NCBI RefSeq assembly: GCF_050908995.1
Contig: NC_135118.1
Span: 5,828,001-5,892,000, forward strand
Reading direction: 5' to 3'
Source: Andrena cerasifolii
Taxonomy: Eukaryota > Arthropoda > Insecta > Hymenoptera > Andrenidae
DNA length: 64,000 nt
This document shows, piece after piece, positions 47,055 through 58,914 of this stretch (the first letter of the stretch is position 1; each line of letters begins with the position of its first letter). Below the pieces are notes generated by a model. The model did not search any database. It was not told where the DNA came from and was given only the letters and a program-made list of their open reading frames with translations. Position numbers and translations under genes: made by a program.

Positions 47055-48636
47055 ATGAAATTCCGCACTAACTCAATAAAATCTTGTGCCGCCCGCATCG
47101 GCACGTTATCGGAATTTGAAAGAATTCCTGAGGTTAACTTCGAAACACCTCTCGTTCTAGTTTACACGAAGGTAATATTTAACGATCTATATTTAACTTG
47201 AGATAACACTATAGTGAAAATTGCCGTTTTTCATTAGGCAGGATGTGTACCACACTTAACCAAAGATGTTTTTAAAATGGTTACCTCAGCACCACAATTA
47301 TTATCTATTTCCCTCCCTTCTACATTCTCAATGGTACAAGCAATGAAAGATGTCAATATTAATTTTGCAAACTTTGTTGGTATGAAGGTACAACATAACG
47401 TTATCATTACTAATTGCGTAAAATGTTATTTTCATATACTGAATCCAAACTCACAAGTATTTCTATTTTAGGAATATATAAACTTTCTTACCATTAGCGA
47501 TCCAGCCTATCCGACACCTTCAGGCTTTCAAGAGCTCGATACCATCTCTACTTGGACAAGAAATGGAAGGCGAATAGTATCAGCTAATAAATATATGGAC
47601 ATTGTCGAAACATTTAAACCGGATTTCTATGTTGCTTTATGCGACGGAGATACTAATATCAACAGCAGTAAGAAACGAATATCAAAAGCTGTAAGTCGTA
47701 GCAATACATTGTTTGAACAATGTTTAACAAGACACTCTGCGTCAGAGACTCTAAAGTCAACAGGAATATTAGGCGCGATCGAAGGTGGCTACAATACAGA
47801 AGCTAGAACAACATCGGCAAATTTTTTGAAAGGTCAACCTGTAATGGGATACGTGATAGACGGATTGCATAATAATGGACCAGATGTGAGAAACATCTCA
47901 GCGGTGCAAATTAAAGAAATAGTAGAACATACCATTGTAAGCATAAAGTTGTTTTTTTATATATTAATGTTTATTCACTGATTCCAATTACTTTAGAGTC
48001 TCTTACCCACCGAGAAACTGAAAGTATCATTGGGATGTTGGAACCCAGTTATAGTATTAGAGCTCGTTGAATTGGGCGTGGACGTATTCGATACATCGTA
48101 TCCTTACTTGGCCGCAGAGAATTCTGAAGGTTTAACCTTTCTATGCGATCACGATGCTTGTAAGAACGTGATACACATAATATCATTCACAGAGAAAAGG
48201 TACCGTAGAATAGAATCGAACTTGCGAGCATCACAGTTTTGTAGTAATCGATTCATTATCTCAGGTATGCGGATGATTTTTCTCCAATATGCTCTCACTG
48301 CCAGTGTCTCACGTGTAGAAATCATACCAGAGCGTACATACATCATTTGAAGAATACTAAGGAAATGCTTCACGCGGTACTGTTAATGATGTAAGTATTA
48401 TTCACGTACTAACATGCCCCACAACTTTTCAATATTACCCATGTAACACGCTCGTGCATTATATTTCCAGACATAATGTACATCAGTATCTTGAATTTTT
48501 CAAAGCTATTCGAGAAAGTATAAAAGACGGAACCTTTGATCAGTACAAACAAAAAATTAGTCTAAAATTTACAAAAGATAATTCCATATGTACGGATACA
48601 CTCACGAGTGTGGAAGGCGTAAAATCTAATATATAA
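47055..48636 (+). CDS. QTRT2: Queuine tRNA-ribosyltransferase accessory subunit 2, 408 aa, six exons
   Basis: Exons are 47055-47171, 47238-47387, 47472-47936, 47997-48199, 48265-48390 and 48471-48636. QTRT2 partners the catalytic QTRT1 to swap guanine-34 of tRNAs with GUN anticodons for queuine, at or near mitochondria. The length (408 aa) is close to the human subunit. Family blocks are visible: LVYTKAGCVPHLT, TISDPAYPTPSG, GAIEGG and GVDVFDTSYPYL. The zinc site is intact: Cys324-x-Cys326-x2-Cys329 and His355, around RNHTRAYIHHL. As in its family, this subunit is expected to lack glycosylase activity. The intron at 48200-48264 (65 nt) is needed to join EKR to YADDFSP; reading through it changes frame and destroys the zinc motif. 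The gene converges on ZZZ3, with stop codons only about 105 bp apart. Confidence 0.95.
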
Positions 48637-48661
48637 GACATTCTTAAGAAACTGTGATCTA

Positions 48662-48667
48662 TTTAAT
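48662..48667 (-). other. Candidate polyadenylation signal of ZZZ3
   Basis: ATTAAA on the minus strand (tttaat on plus) lies about 75 nt after the ZZZ3 stop. Cleavage downstream of it would reach the QTRT2 stop, so the two 3' UTRs would overlap. Confidence 0.4.
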
Positions 48668-48699
48668 ATAAAATTACTTTTACATCCAAACATGAATAC

Positions 48700-48705
48700 A
48701 ATAAA
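48700..48705 (+). other. Candidate polyadenylation signal of QTRT2
   Basis: AATAAA lies 64 nt after the QTRT2 stop. Cleavage 10-25 nt further would put the 3' end within a few tens of bases of the ZZZ3 stop codon. Confidence 0.55.
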
Positions 48706-48741
48706 ACTGTATCATTATGGACCTCGTAAACGTTACGATGA

Positions 48742-50153
48742 CTATTCCGGTAAAAAATTGGGGTCTAAGTAATTGTAAGAAGAGTTGCTAAAATTCTGTG
48801 GAAAGTAATCTAAATCGTAGCTCCTGCTATACTGTGGTGGTCTCACGGGAGTCAGTCTATGTAATGTGTCATGCAGTGGGTTTTCCGATTCTAATTGAGC
48901 TACTGCGCAATCACTGCATAAATCAATTCCATCTTCGCATTCCACACAATGCCATCTTGTACCCGTTAAAGGTTCTTCTCCGCATACAAAGCACTGTAAG
49001 AACAATGTAAATAGAAATTCAAGATTTCTTATTTATCGATAACAATTCACATACCTTGTGTCCAATGTGTTTGTACACAGGAGACGAACTCTGCTCTTTT
49101 TCTGCTTTTACTTCTTTCAATAAGTCTATATGTCTTAATTCAGGATTATCGTCAATAATACTATTCCCAGCTTCATCTTCCTATGACAATAACCAACAAG
49201 ATAACACAACTTGCATTTACAAAAGAATGCAAAATCGAATCGATACGTACAGAGTCTTCCATCATCGGTAGCTCTTTGCTTTCGTCGGGCATAGTAAAAG
49301 ACATGTCCTGATGCGGAAAGAACGTGGATCTCTTAAATAATGAATAATTGTTACGCTGGTGCCTATGACTCATTCCTTTCTTAGCATCTAGCTTCATTTT
49401 GGGGCCACGACCTGGTATAGGTAGCCCAGCTCGTAAGAGTTTAATAAAATACTTTTGAACCCTACTGGAAACTTGCTTCGGGGTCCTATTACCTGATAAA
49501 AAAGTAAGATCAGCCTATGCGTTGCAAAAGAAGAGCGTTATTTAGCAATATACCCAAAGCATTGGCTATTTTGGTCCATCGTCTCATTTCTACTTCCTCC
49601 GGTGGGTACTCGATTAAAAGTTCTTCCAATCTCCTTTGCTCCTCCACTGTCCACAATTGATTAAACGTCTCTGGCTTGCTTTCGTCAAAGGCGCGTCCGC
49701 GTACCAGGATCTAAGTATTCGAATACGTAAGCCCCGTAGAATATGTGTACGCAAAATGTAACGTACCTTTCCATTTTCCTGTTCTGCCTTGGTCTCTACG
49801 TGGGGCAGAACATTACCGTGCCTGGTCTGCGGCCTCATACGCAGGTCGGGTATGGCTATGTTGTATTGGGTCCAATCGATGTAAGGAATATCCGCAACCT
49901 TTTGCGGTCCTGGTAATTCCGGCAGCTCACCATTTTGGATCTGAGCCACGAACGATATTGGATCCTTCAGTGCTTTCGAACGTATCGACAGAAGTTTATC
50001 CAAGTCCTCTATAGCCTGAACGCGTTGCGCTTCGAGGATTACGATTGTTTTCAACAGAGTAGTATAATCCTTATTCCCTTTCAACGCTAGATGGTCGGAT
50101 TCGAAATAAAATTCACCCGGTTCCTCGTCCTGACACTTCTTCTCGTCTTCCAT
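48742..50153 (-). CDS. ZZZ3: ZZ-type zinc finger, SANT-domain protein (ZZZ3-like), 387 aa, five exons
   Basis: Exons in transcript order are 50153-49767, 49710-49554, 49492-49251, 49180-49055 and 48993-48742. ZZZ3 is a histone-H3-reading subunit of the ATAC (GCN5/PCAF) acetyltransferase complex. A SANT/Myb domain (about 149-201) starts with LWTVEEQRRLEELL and includes RRWTKIANALGNRTPKQVSSRVQ-type residues. The ZZ finger has the complete ligand set: Cys305/308, Cys320/323, Cys330/333 and His345/349. The start ATG opens with an acidic stretch (MEDEKKCQDEE) and no competing upstream ATG was used. The protein is far shorter than vertebrate ZZZ3 (about 900 aa), keeping only its conserved C-terminal half. 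It converges with QTRT2 on the opposite strand. Confidence 0.9.
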
Positions 50154-52138
50154 CGCTAACAGACATTTAGCGTACTTGGCAGGTTATACGCGTGTCCGGT
50201 CTAACACCTTAACCTAAATTACTTGTCAAAATAAAGCGACGGTCACTTAAAACGGGGTATCGGATAGAATCAACATACATTGATTTGCTCCCATTATTAG
50301 CGAGTCTCTGTCCGGCGAGAATTCAATTTCGAACGCGAAACTCGGACCGATAGAAGCACGGGGAAGGATGTCTGCACGGCATCGCTCCGAAACGCGTGTT
50401 CCCTAATTGTAAAGTCAGAGCCACGTGTGGCGGCCATTCGTTCGAACATTATCTCGAAGCGAGATAAAGCGACGTTACATCGGTCACGCTACTTCAGCTT
50501 GTATTGACGATCATACGTAATTATAATTAAATTCGAACGTTCTCGACGTGTACTTTATTATCCGGGAGTCTAGTAATAGGAGAATGAACCCCTCGGTGGT
50601 AAATAAAGATGGCAAAATAACGAGAACAGATAGTAAACCAGGGACTTGTGGAACGAATAATAAGGAATGTTCCTTTCTATTCGTAGATAACAATGTCGTC
50701 CCGCGGCCCGAGTAAACAATATTCTTCCGTAATATCTGCCCTATCTGCTGTGCGCGTAACTTCAATAAAACTGTATGACGCATCTCGTTGCCATGAGGAA
50801 GGTTGCAAAGTTTAATCGCCCGGCGAAAGGGCAAGAAAATAAAGAGAACAGAAGGAAACGTGGGTCGGAGTGGATATCGTTCTCCAATTGTTCACAGCGA
50901 TCTGACCGAGATCTAGAGTATTATCTTATCGACTGTACATATCTGCTTGCGACAGAACTTCGTACAAAGGTTCGGAAAGGAAGCTTAAACACTCATCCGT
51001 GAATAACCAATACATTTTTCAGTTCCATTTTCATCGGAAATCATTCCGATGGAATGTCTTTATTTCTTTATTGTGAAACTATTTTCAGCTGAGCGCAGCA
51101 GATAGCTCGGCGCTGCTACGAAACTGTGGCCAACATTTGAATTTGCTCCATTTAATTTCCTTGTATTTACGAATAAGACGAGTAACGTTTAAGAGCAACG
51201 GACAACTTTGCACTCGTATATGCTTGTTCAAATAGAAGTGCCTCTGAGTTCACGTCAAACTTATTTGTTTTTACAATGAACAATAGATATAAGTAGAATA
51301 GTCGAAACACGCAAATGTATGTTTTGATCCCCGTTGCAAGTCATCTTCAGAAACGACTTCATTGAAATAGATTTGCTAACGACCAGGGCCGGATTTGTGC
51401 ATAGGCTAAGTATGGCGGCAGAGTTTTCAGTGAAAGAAATTGCAAAAGCTATAAACACAGAGACTTGAGACAACTTTAAAAACAATTCCCTTTTGAACTA
51501 GTCACATTGAATTAATTTTAAAATTGCCTCAACTCTTTTAAATTGAAATTGATGGTATTCCACGGAAAGGGAGGCAGACGCTACACAGCTTAGCCCTTCC
51601 GCTGCGTATTTAAATTTTCGGACGATTCTTGAACAGTGTCAACTTTAGACGATTAAAAAAGGTTTTCAATTTCTAACTTATGGTCTCGTAGAACTTTGCC
51701 GAGTATCTAAAATCGAAATCCACAGCGAACAGGAACGTAGCGGCGTTCGACTATAGTCAAATATTAACCCCGGAAGGGTTAAGGGCACCAAATTTCTAAA
51801 TCTGCCTTAATAGATTCGAAAGCGTAACCGATCACGAAGAGGTGAGTGCTCAGCCTTTTCCCATTGATCGATTATTCACCGGCGCATAAGTTCCGTGCAA
51901 ACAATTCTTTTAACTCTCATTAATCGTACCATCGGCCACAAGGAGGGGGCGCGTCGTGGCCGAGCTCGTAAGAGACGCGGGCTCCTTATCTCGCCTCTTT
52001 TCACGCGCCGTCTTCGGGCCTCGGGCTCCCCCATTGGTAAGTTCGTCAGGAGCGATGGCTCGGTTACCGATCGCCAGAGATTGCGGGCCCGCGGAGGACG
52101 CGCATGGTACCCTTATCAGGGGAACCATCGCGGTTGCC
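50154..52138. other. Intergenic region between divergent ZZZ3 and the SLC7 transporter
   Basis: GC-moderate sequence near 50280-50480 is likely ZZZ3 upstream DNA. It contains the repeat copy at 51381-51545 and becomes GC-rich from 51940 toward the SLC7 promoter. Confidence 0.45.
51381..51545 (-). repeat. Dispersed repeat copy (partner 61870-62290)
   Basis: The complement shares TTAAAAGAGTTGAGRCAATTTT, AATTGTTTTTAAAG and CTCTGTGTTTA with 61960-62110. Confidence 0.6.
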
Positions 52139-52177
52139 ATAAAAATAAGCGACTAGCTGACCCGTCAACACTTCAGT
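52139..52177 (+). promoter_or_regulatory. Candidate TATA/initiator promoter of the SLC7 transporter
   Basis: ATAAAAAT at 52139 is followed about 35 nt later by TCAGT (52173-52177), the arthropod initiator consensus, inside a GC-rich region running into the start codon at 52453. The spacing is slightly longer than the usual 30 or so. Both motifs are seen; their use is inferred. Confidence 0.45.
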
Positions 52178-52324
52178 CTCGTTCTGGACATCTTCCGATA
52201 ACGTCGCACCGTCTTCGATCCGGCTAGTAGGCACGAGGAAGCCGACCGTCGATTCGTCGCGTCTCCATTACGCGGATCGAGCGCAGAGCCGATCGAGGGC
52301 GGCCCACGGATCGTTGTCCGCGCG

Positions 52325-52341
52325 ATGGACCTTTGATGTAA
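52325..52341 (+). promoter_or_regulatory. Two tiny uORFs, including a start-stop element, upstream of the SLC7 transporter
   Basis: In the presumed 5' UTR the only ATGs before the main start are 52325 (ATG-GAC-CTT-TGA) and 52336 (ATG-TAA). The first uORF's stop shares a base with the next ATG, and the second is a minimal start-stop codon pair. Such elements can hold ribosomes and damp downstream initiation; that role here is inferred. The main ATG (52453) has a good context (A at -3, G at +4). Confidence 0.5.
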
Positions 52342-52452
52342 AAAACAACAACAAACAACAAAACGGACGATTCGGTGAATCACACGTCGTCGGTCAGTTC
52401 GGTGGTGATTGGTGGCAACGACGCGAAGAGTTCGGTCGGCAAGGCGTGCAAA

Positions 52453-55400
52453 ATGGGCCAAGACGAGGGAAGAGGAAGCGGAAAGGTAGCGCTGAAGCGC
52501 GAGCTGGGCCTGTTCAGCGCAGTGAGCATCATAGTGGCTGTCATGATCGGTACGGATACGTTTCCCAACCCGCCGGGTCCTTCAATCCGCGCTTATCTCG
52601 CGTTCTATAGACTTACGTCGTAATTACGCTTAATCGAGCACGAGAAAACCAGTGCGCTCTTCCGGTGCGAGGCGACGCGTGGCCTGCGGTGTTCGATTGA
52701 ATGAATGAATGAGGTGTGCCGTTGGCTTCTTACTTCTCTTTGCGCGCACTTTGTGTAGGCAATAACAGCTGCGTCTGCACGCTAGGCACAATCGGCGACG
52801 TTTGCGAATACGTTGAGCGTTACCGATGCTCTGCCGTCCCATTGCGCTTATTGTTAGCCTGCGGTAGTATTCGGGCAAGAGAATTGTATACACGCGAGGA
52901 CAGTACTCTGTAAAACTTTGGCGAATGTAATTTAAGATTAGTCCGCGTACAACGTAATCCTGTTACTGCTTAAGCTGCGCACCGATGTGCCTGACATAAT
53001 AATTCTTTCGCATGGTCGCATTATGTTTGCCGACGTTTTACGTAAACGTCACGCGGCGAATGCGATACGAAGGATGTCCGACGGTCGAACGTGCAAAAGC
53101 AATTATTTGGTTTAACGCACAGGCCGTCGCGCGGGCGAAAGTGTCGGCGCGGATGATGTCAATATCGGATTGACACAGCTCCGTTTCAGAGACGGTAACA
53201 GGGCCAGGCTGTCTAAATTTAATTATCCGCTTATTGAAGATCGTCTCGTTATCCGTCCTTTCGGAGACGTGCTTCGCTCTTCTTTCTCTGTCAATAATTG
53301 ATACGATCGATGTATCAAGAAACGCTCTGTGTACATACGCACCGCTGCTGTGAAAGTTGCACAGCTATTGGGCGCAGATAACGTTTCGTCATTCGCTGCA
53401 TTTATCTTACGACGTTTCGTTTAAACGATATAGTACAATAATTTATATCAAACGCGGGTATCGCGGTGCCCGAGGAACCGGTGCAGATCGGTAAACCCCT
53501 GGCGTGTTTAAGGGATTATGCCTAGACAGCTTTCGAAGAAGAACGCGATTTTCAAAAATTTTTTGTGGAGTATTTACTGTATATTTTATTACAACTATTC
53601 GCTTATTTTAGAAGCGCATATATGTAGCAACTCTCGGTAATTTTGTTATAGAAAAGCATTAAAACATGAAAGGATAACAGCCATTCTCGCGAAAGCTGTG
53701 TTGACATCGGTGAGCAAGATATTTCGGAAACCACTGTATCGATTGGCTTAAACTTTTGCAGACTTCTTTTATATACCAAGGACTAGTAGATCAAGGAAGG
53801 ATTTTTTATTTTAACAAAAACTGTATTTTTAATTAACGAAAAACGAACGAGTCAGACGTTGGAAAAGCATGGTTTTGCGTCAAAAGGCCGCCAATTTGTC
53901 GAAAACCAACTTTTCGAAAAAACCTTCGTTCATCTACTGCATTCAACCATATGTTAACAGAAAGTTTTTGAATTTTTAATTTTAGCTGATCCGGCTGAGA
54001 GAAAACTTGCTCACCGCACAGCGCCTTTATCAAAACAGCTTCCACGAGAATGGCTGTTATTCGTTCATTTCTTAATGTTTTTCTACAACGAAATTACTGA
54101 GAGTTGCTACATATGTCTACTTTTAAAATAAGCGATTAGCTGTAAAAAAGTATACAGTAGATATTCGACAAAAAATTCCCGAGAATCGCGTTGGTTTTCG
54201 AAAGCTGACTAGGCATAACCCCTGAAGAGCAGTTAACAGTAATTGCATAATTGCGTGGATCTGAATAACCTTCGGCTTTATAGTAATAACTACGTGGCTC
54301 GTCTTCTTTCATTATGTTTCAAAGAGTCGCTTTGCGCTCTCACGCTGTTCCTACGACGGAAGGGTTGCTCCTCGGCCTATCCAGAGACTTGTATTACAGA
54401 CCCTACTTAACGTTCTGTGCTTGTATCTCGTCCGTTAATTGTTGCATAATTTATTTTCCTGGAAACGGACTCGAAGCGATGAACGATATTGATATCGTTA
54501 TACTTTATGGCAGTGATTGATTAATTATTTATTGCTTAGTTTCAAAGCGTCATGGACATTAGTCGCAGAAGCCTGTGCACATTTGTTACGGCTAACGAAG
54601 CGTATCCTCGTTTGGAATTGTTACAATCGACGAACCGATACCCCAATATTTTTAGAGTTCATAATTCAAGTGTGTACTCCAATCCCTGATACATTATCTG
54701 TGGCATTATGATTTAATCTGACGAGGCTTTTTCAAACACGCGGCTGGATCAGCCTGGTGTAGTCCACCCCAATCTGGTTGGAACAGGATTACGTGGAATT
54801 AGAAGGGGAGAAATAATGCTGGATAGAATCGATGGTATCTCGTGTTTGGAAGTCACTGGACACGCATGCTCCACCTTTGTCCGAGAAGAAACTCCAACCT
54901 GACGTAACATTTGGGTAATTACGCGCAGTGCTTTGGCACGATTACGAATAAACTGGGTTAATCAAGGTTAATCGCTGACCCACGCGCTCGAGTATTACGA
55001 GAGACATCCTTCTCAAGTATATCTTGTCGATTTCAATTAACCACTGTAGACTGACATAGCTCTCATCCTTCGATATTTATCTGGGAACCTTGAAATTATG
55101 GCGATAATGCACGGCAACATTTCGATGCGTGTCATCAAAATATTGGAAGCTCCAACAGTCTCGAATTCCTTATCCTGCTTCAGCATTCTTAGGAGCAAGG
55201 TAGAGATAACGGGATATCGCTTAGTAGAATCTATAAGTGGAAACAGAGTTTAATAAACATATGTTGCGAAACTAATCGTCTTCTCTAAAATGTTTTTAGA
55301 AGCTTCGCCATACGGCTGCGCTATCATTTGGGCGCCGATATGTCAAATGCATATTGAAGCACGCAATTCGAATAAGCAGGCAAAACAAAGAAATCGCAAA

Positions 55401-58400
55401 GGAAATGCATCGCTGATAATATAAACAATGCTAATGGACAAAAAGGCATATCCACTGCGAGGTCGCCAGTTGTCGTCTATAATGGAGTCTAAAGATATCG
55501 CTTATTCTATAATATATATGCGATCGTACAAAGAACTGTTGACTCATTACTGACTTATTGATTTAAAAAAATGTATATCACAAGTGCAATTAGTTTGCAG
55601 ATCTGTGTTTGTAACGAGTTCGCTCTTCTTCTTCATAAGCTCCACTCACTGATTAAACTCGCATCTGTAGTTCTTCAGATGGCCCTGCCTTATCACCCTG
55701 CATCTTCTATTCTACATTCGCCAACCACTTTAGAAAATACTCTCCAAGTTGTGCCATAAGGAGAGTCAAGCTGCCGCGTACACATTCAAATTTAGGGCCG
55801 GCTTGAATTGCGTGGAATGTGTGAAGTATTCCACACTTGAGATCATGCCTTGTGTGGAATTCCAACATTCGAGAATTTGGAGGCATTTTACCATTTTTCA
55901 TTTTTTGTTCACGTCAGTGACGCACCCAAGGAAAAAGGAGATTAATGTAACCACTACTGAAATAATTCCAGGGCTTTGTAAAGAGAAAAGAAAATTGGAC
56001 TTCATTCTGCAAATGAATTTTTATAATCGCCTAATAAATTTGATTTCATTCTCAATTAAATTTTTAGCCGCTGAAATTGGGTCTTTTAATCTGAGGCCCT
56101 GAGAGCAAAAACGGACTAACCCACATTGGAAAAAAATAATAATTTTGTAATACATTATTGCTAGGAACTCAATTTAAAAAAAATGTGGGTTAATTCGTTT
56201 TTGCTCTGAATGCCTCATTTGTACTCTCCCCGCCCAACTCCACGCTCGGGAGAAATTTGCTACCCGCACCCTATTAAAACTACAATGATAAGGAATTCCC
56301 AGTGTCGGTTGATCGCATTCCCCTAACAACACATATTTATTTCCAGGTTCTGGAATCTTCGTGTCCCCAACCAGTGCTCTTGAGAGATCCGGATCCGTGG
56401 GTCTGTGCCTGATCGTTTGGGCGACTTGCGGCTTACTGTCGCTACTAGGTGCTCTCGCTTTCGCGGAACTGAGTACTGTGGTGCCACGATCAGGGGCCGA
56501 GTACGCGTACTTCGTCGAGGCCTTTTCACCCTTGCATTCGTACGCCGGTCAGATACCAGCCTTCATTTGTTCCTGGGTGTACGTGGTCCTCCTCCGACCA
56601 GCGGAGGTGGCCGTGGTGATGCTGACGTTCGCTGAGTACAGCGTGCAACCGTTCTCCGGGCTCTTGCAGGACGTGCCCCCGGAGTCGATGTACCGGCTGA
56701 AGAAGCTCATAGCCATCTTGGCCCTGGGCTTGATCACCTACATCAACTTGACGAGCGTGAAGCTGTACGTGAAGGTGCAGAACGTGTTCACGGTGTGCAA
56801 GGTGGTCGCCTGCATCGTTGTTATCGGTGGTGGGATTTGGTGGCTCTGCACTGGTCACACGGAACTGCTGGAGAAACCATTCCGCGGCAGTACCACCTCC
56901 GCTGGTAACGTGGCGTTGGCCTTCTACAGCGGACTGTGGGCCTACGACGGATGGACGTCCGCCGCAGTAGTTACCGAAGAGATCCAGAAACCGGAGAAGA
57001 ATATTCTCCGGAGCATCCTAATTGCCGTTCCTCTTATCACTGTTTTATACGTGTCGATGAACCTCATGTACATGGCGGCGCTGACGATACCGGAAATGGC
57101 CGGCGCTCCCGCGGTGGCGGTCCTCTGGGCCGAGAGGGTACTGCCCCGCTGGCTGGGTTTCGCGATACCGCTCGGCGTCGCCTTGTCCACCTTCGGGTGC
57201 AGCCTTAGCATCCAATTCGGCGTCTCCAGACTGTGCTATGTTGCTGGTGGGGAGGGCCACGTGCCCCAGGTGTTCAGTTTCGTTCACATGGTAAAAATGA
57301 CCCCCGCCGCTGCTGTAGCGTTCCAAGGACTGCTCGCGGTGATTTGCCTGCTCCTGGGGAACATAATTGCACTCATTGAATTCGCGAGCTTCTTGACTTG
57401 GGTCTTCTATGGACTCGCCATGGTGTCGCTGATAATCATGCGACGGACGAAGCCTGACGCACCCAGACCGTACAAAGTACCAGTTGCGATACCGTGGCTG
57501 GTGCTGTGCGTTTCTGTCTTTTTAGCTGTCACGCCGATCGTACACGAACCGACACTAAAATATCTGTTCGCGCTGTTATTTATCCTCCTCGGCCTGGTTG
57601 TCTACCATACATACGTGTACAAGAAAGTCAGAAGCACATTGGCTGGTGAGTAGCACGAGAGTGTTTCATTAAGGGGACATTCTACTCTCTCGGTCGAAAA
57701 ATTAGCCACTTTTCGGTGATGGTTTTTTATAATGAAATACACACTTAACGTTTCCGAATTTCTCGGGGTATATTCTACCACTCTTGAAATACAAGGGAAA
57801 GTCTTTGCTGTTTGTTTATTTCATTTGTTTACATAAATATTTCGCAGTGAAGTTGGCGACTTCAGAATTGCTGGCGGTTGAAATTTCGGACGACTGGATC
57901 ATCGGAAATAAAAAAAAACAAACATGTTTTTAATTTGCAGGAGTATGGCTATCTCGCTAACCACGAATATCTTAAGATTTTTTTAAATATTTTCCCACAT
58001 TTTATATCTATTAAACAGAAAAGAAATGCCCTTTTCGGTACTTTCAAATTTGATGGACTCCCATTTTAATAATTTTCGTTGAAAATTGTTCTTTCGTGGA
58101 AAGCGAGATAACCATACTCCTGCGAATTAGAAATATGTTTGGATTTTTTATTCCCGATGATCCAGTAGTCCGAAATTTCAAACGCCGGCAATTCTGAAGT
58201 CGCCAACTTCACTGCGAAATATTTATGTAAACAAATGAAATAAACAAACAACAAAGACTTTTTCTTGTATTTCAAGAGTGGTAGAATATACCCCCAGAAA
58301 TTCGGAAACGTTAAGTGTTTATTTCATTATAAAAACCATCACCGAAAAGTGGCCAATTTTTCAACCGAGAGAGTAGAATGTCCCCTTAAACGGAACGGAG

Positions 58401-58507
58401 CATTTGCATACAGTGAATTATCGATTGTTCTTCTTTTTTTTCCAGTGAAACTCACGTACCTGATTCAAGCCTTATGTCTAGTTGTTGCTCCAGATAAAGA
58501 AGACTGA
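52453..58507 (+). CDS. b(0,+)-type SLC7 amino-acid transporter, 485 aa, three coding exons
   Basis: Exons are 52453-52549, 56347-57645 and 58446-58507. The protein is a 12-TM APC-superfamily exchanger of the light-chain (LAT/b0,+AT) type. TM1 carries the substrate-binding GSGIFVSP across the first junction, TM6 has WAYDGW, and SRLCYVAGGEGHVPQ precedes TM9. The C-terminal exon (ending VVAPDKED) parallels the SLC7A9 tail (human ends VVPPEEDPE), and total length matches SLC7A9 (487 aa). The second exon is a single 1.3-kb block that is GC-rich compared with its surroundings. The loop between TM3 and TM4 (residues 131-150) has no cysteine, although the linking cysteine to the heavy chain (rBAT or CD98hc) lies there in the family. 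Intron 1 (3.8 kb) and intron 2 (800 nt) each hold a foldback element. SLC7A9 versus another insect light chain is not certain. Confidence 0.92.
53508..54226. mobile_element. piggyBac-like foldback element in SLC7 intron 1
   Basis: Element 53512-54222 starts GGGATTATGCCTAGACAGC and ends GCTGACTAGGCATAACCCC. The left flank is TTAA, the right TGAA (probably mutated). Arms of about 250 bp pair throughout. Confidence 0.75.
56092..56217. mobile_element. 126-bp MITE in SLC7 intron 1
   Basis: TGAGGCCCTGAGAGCAAAAAC pairs with GTTTTTGCTCTGAATGCCTCA. A lone left-type arm of the same family lies at 26503-26550 (TGAGGCATTGAGAGCAAAAAC). Confidence 0.7.
57669..58389. mobile_element. piggyBac-like foldback element with perfect TTAA duplication, filling SLC7 intron 2
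   Basis: Element 57673-58385 starts GGGGACATTCTACTCTCTCGG and ends with its complement; TTAA is on both sides. Arms run about 340 bp each, almost to the centre. Confidence 0.85.
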
Positions 58508-58908
58508 TGTGATATAGCGTTTTCACTTTACACTTAATGTACATAGCGGAGTATCGTTCATTTACATGGTATTGTAACAAAGTGTTTAAATTGTATTAGA
58601 ATTGCAGCACACGGGTTAGGTCTGGGTAGATTTAATAATTTAACGAAACGAGATTTTTATTTTTGTTTCTCATTGACATTATTAGAGACGTATGAGAATT
58701 TCAGTCTCTTACGTAGAAGAACATAATCAAGTTAATTGACGCATTGTGTCGGACGACGTTGAACACTATTTTTATTATATAGTTTTGTATTTTTTAATTG
58801 AAAAGATTCTGTGTTTTGTACAAAACATAGCGATTAGTTTTAAAAGTATAACAACCTTTTTATATTGTGCAGTATTGTAAATGTTTTATAAAGTAACATC
58901 GAAGATAT

Positions 58909-58914
58909 AATAAA
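58909..58914 (+). other. Candidate polyadenylation signal of the SLC7 transporter
   Basis: AATAAA lies 402 nt after the stop codon, in AT-rich sequence with no repeat between. Confidence 0.5.

Noticed and set aside
48030..48350. 106-codon unspliced ORF across QTRT2 exon 4
   Set aside because: It reads through the 65-nt intron at 48200-48264. The spliced frame restores the conserved zinc motif.
56526..57326. Long antisense ORFs opposite the SLC7 exon 2
   Set aside because: They are shadows of a GC-rich coding exon, with no similarity and no splice or promoter context.
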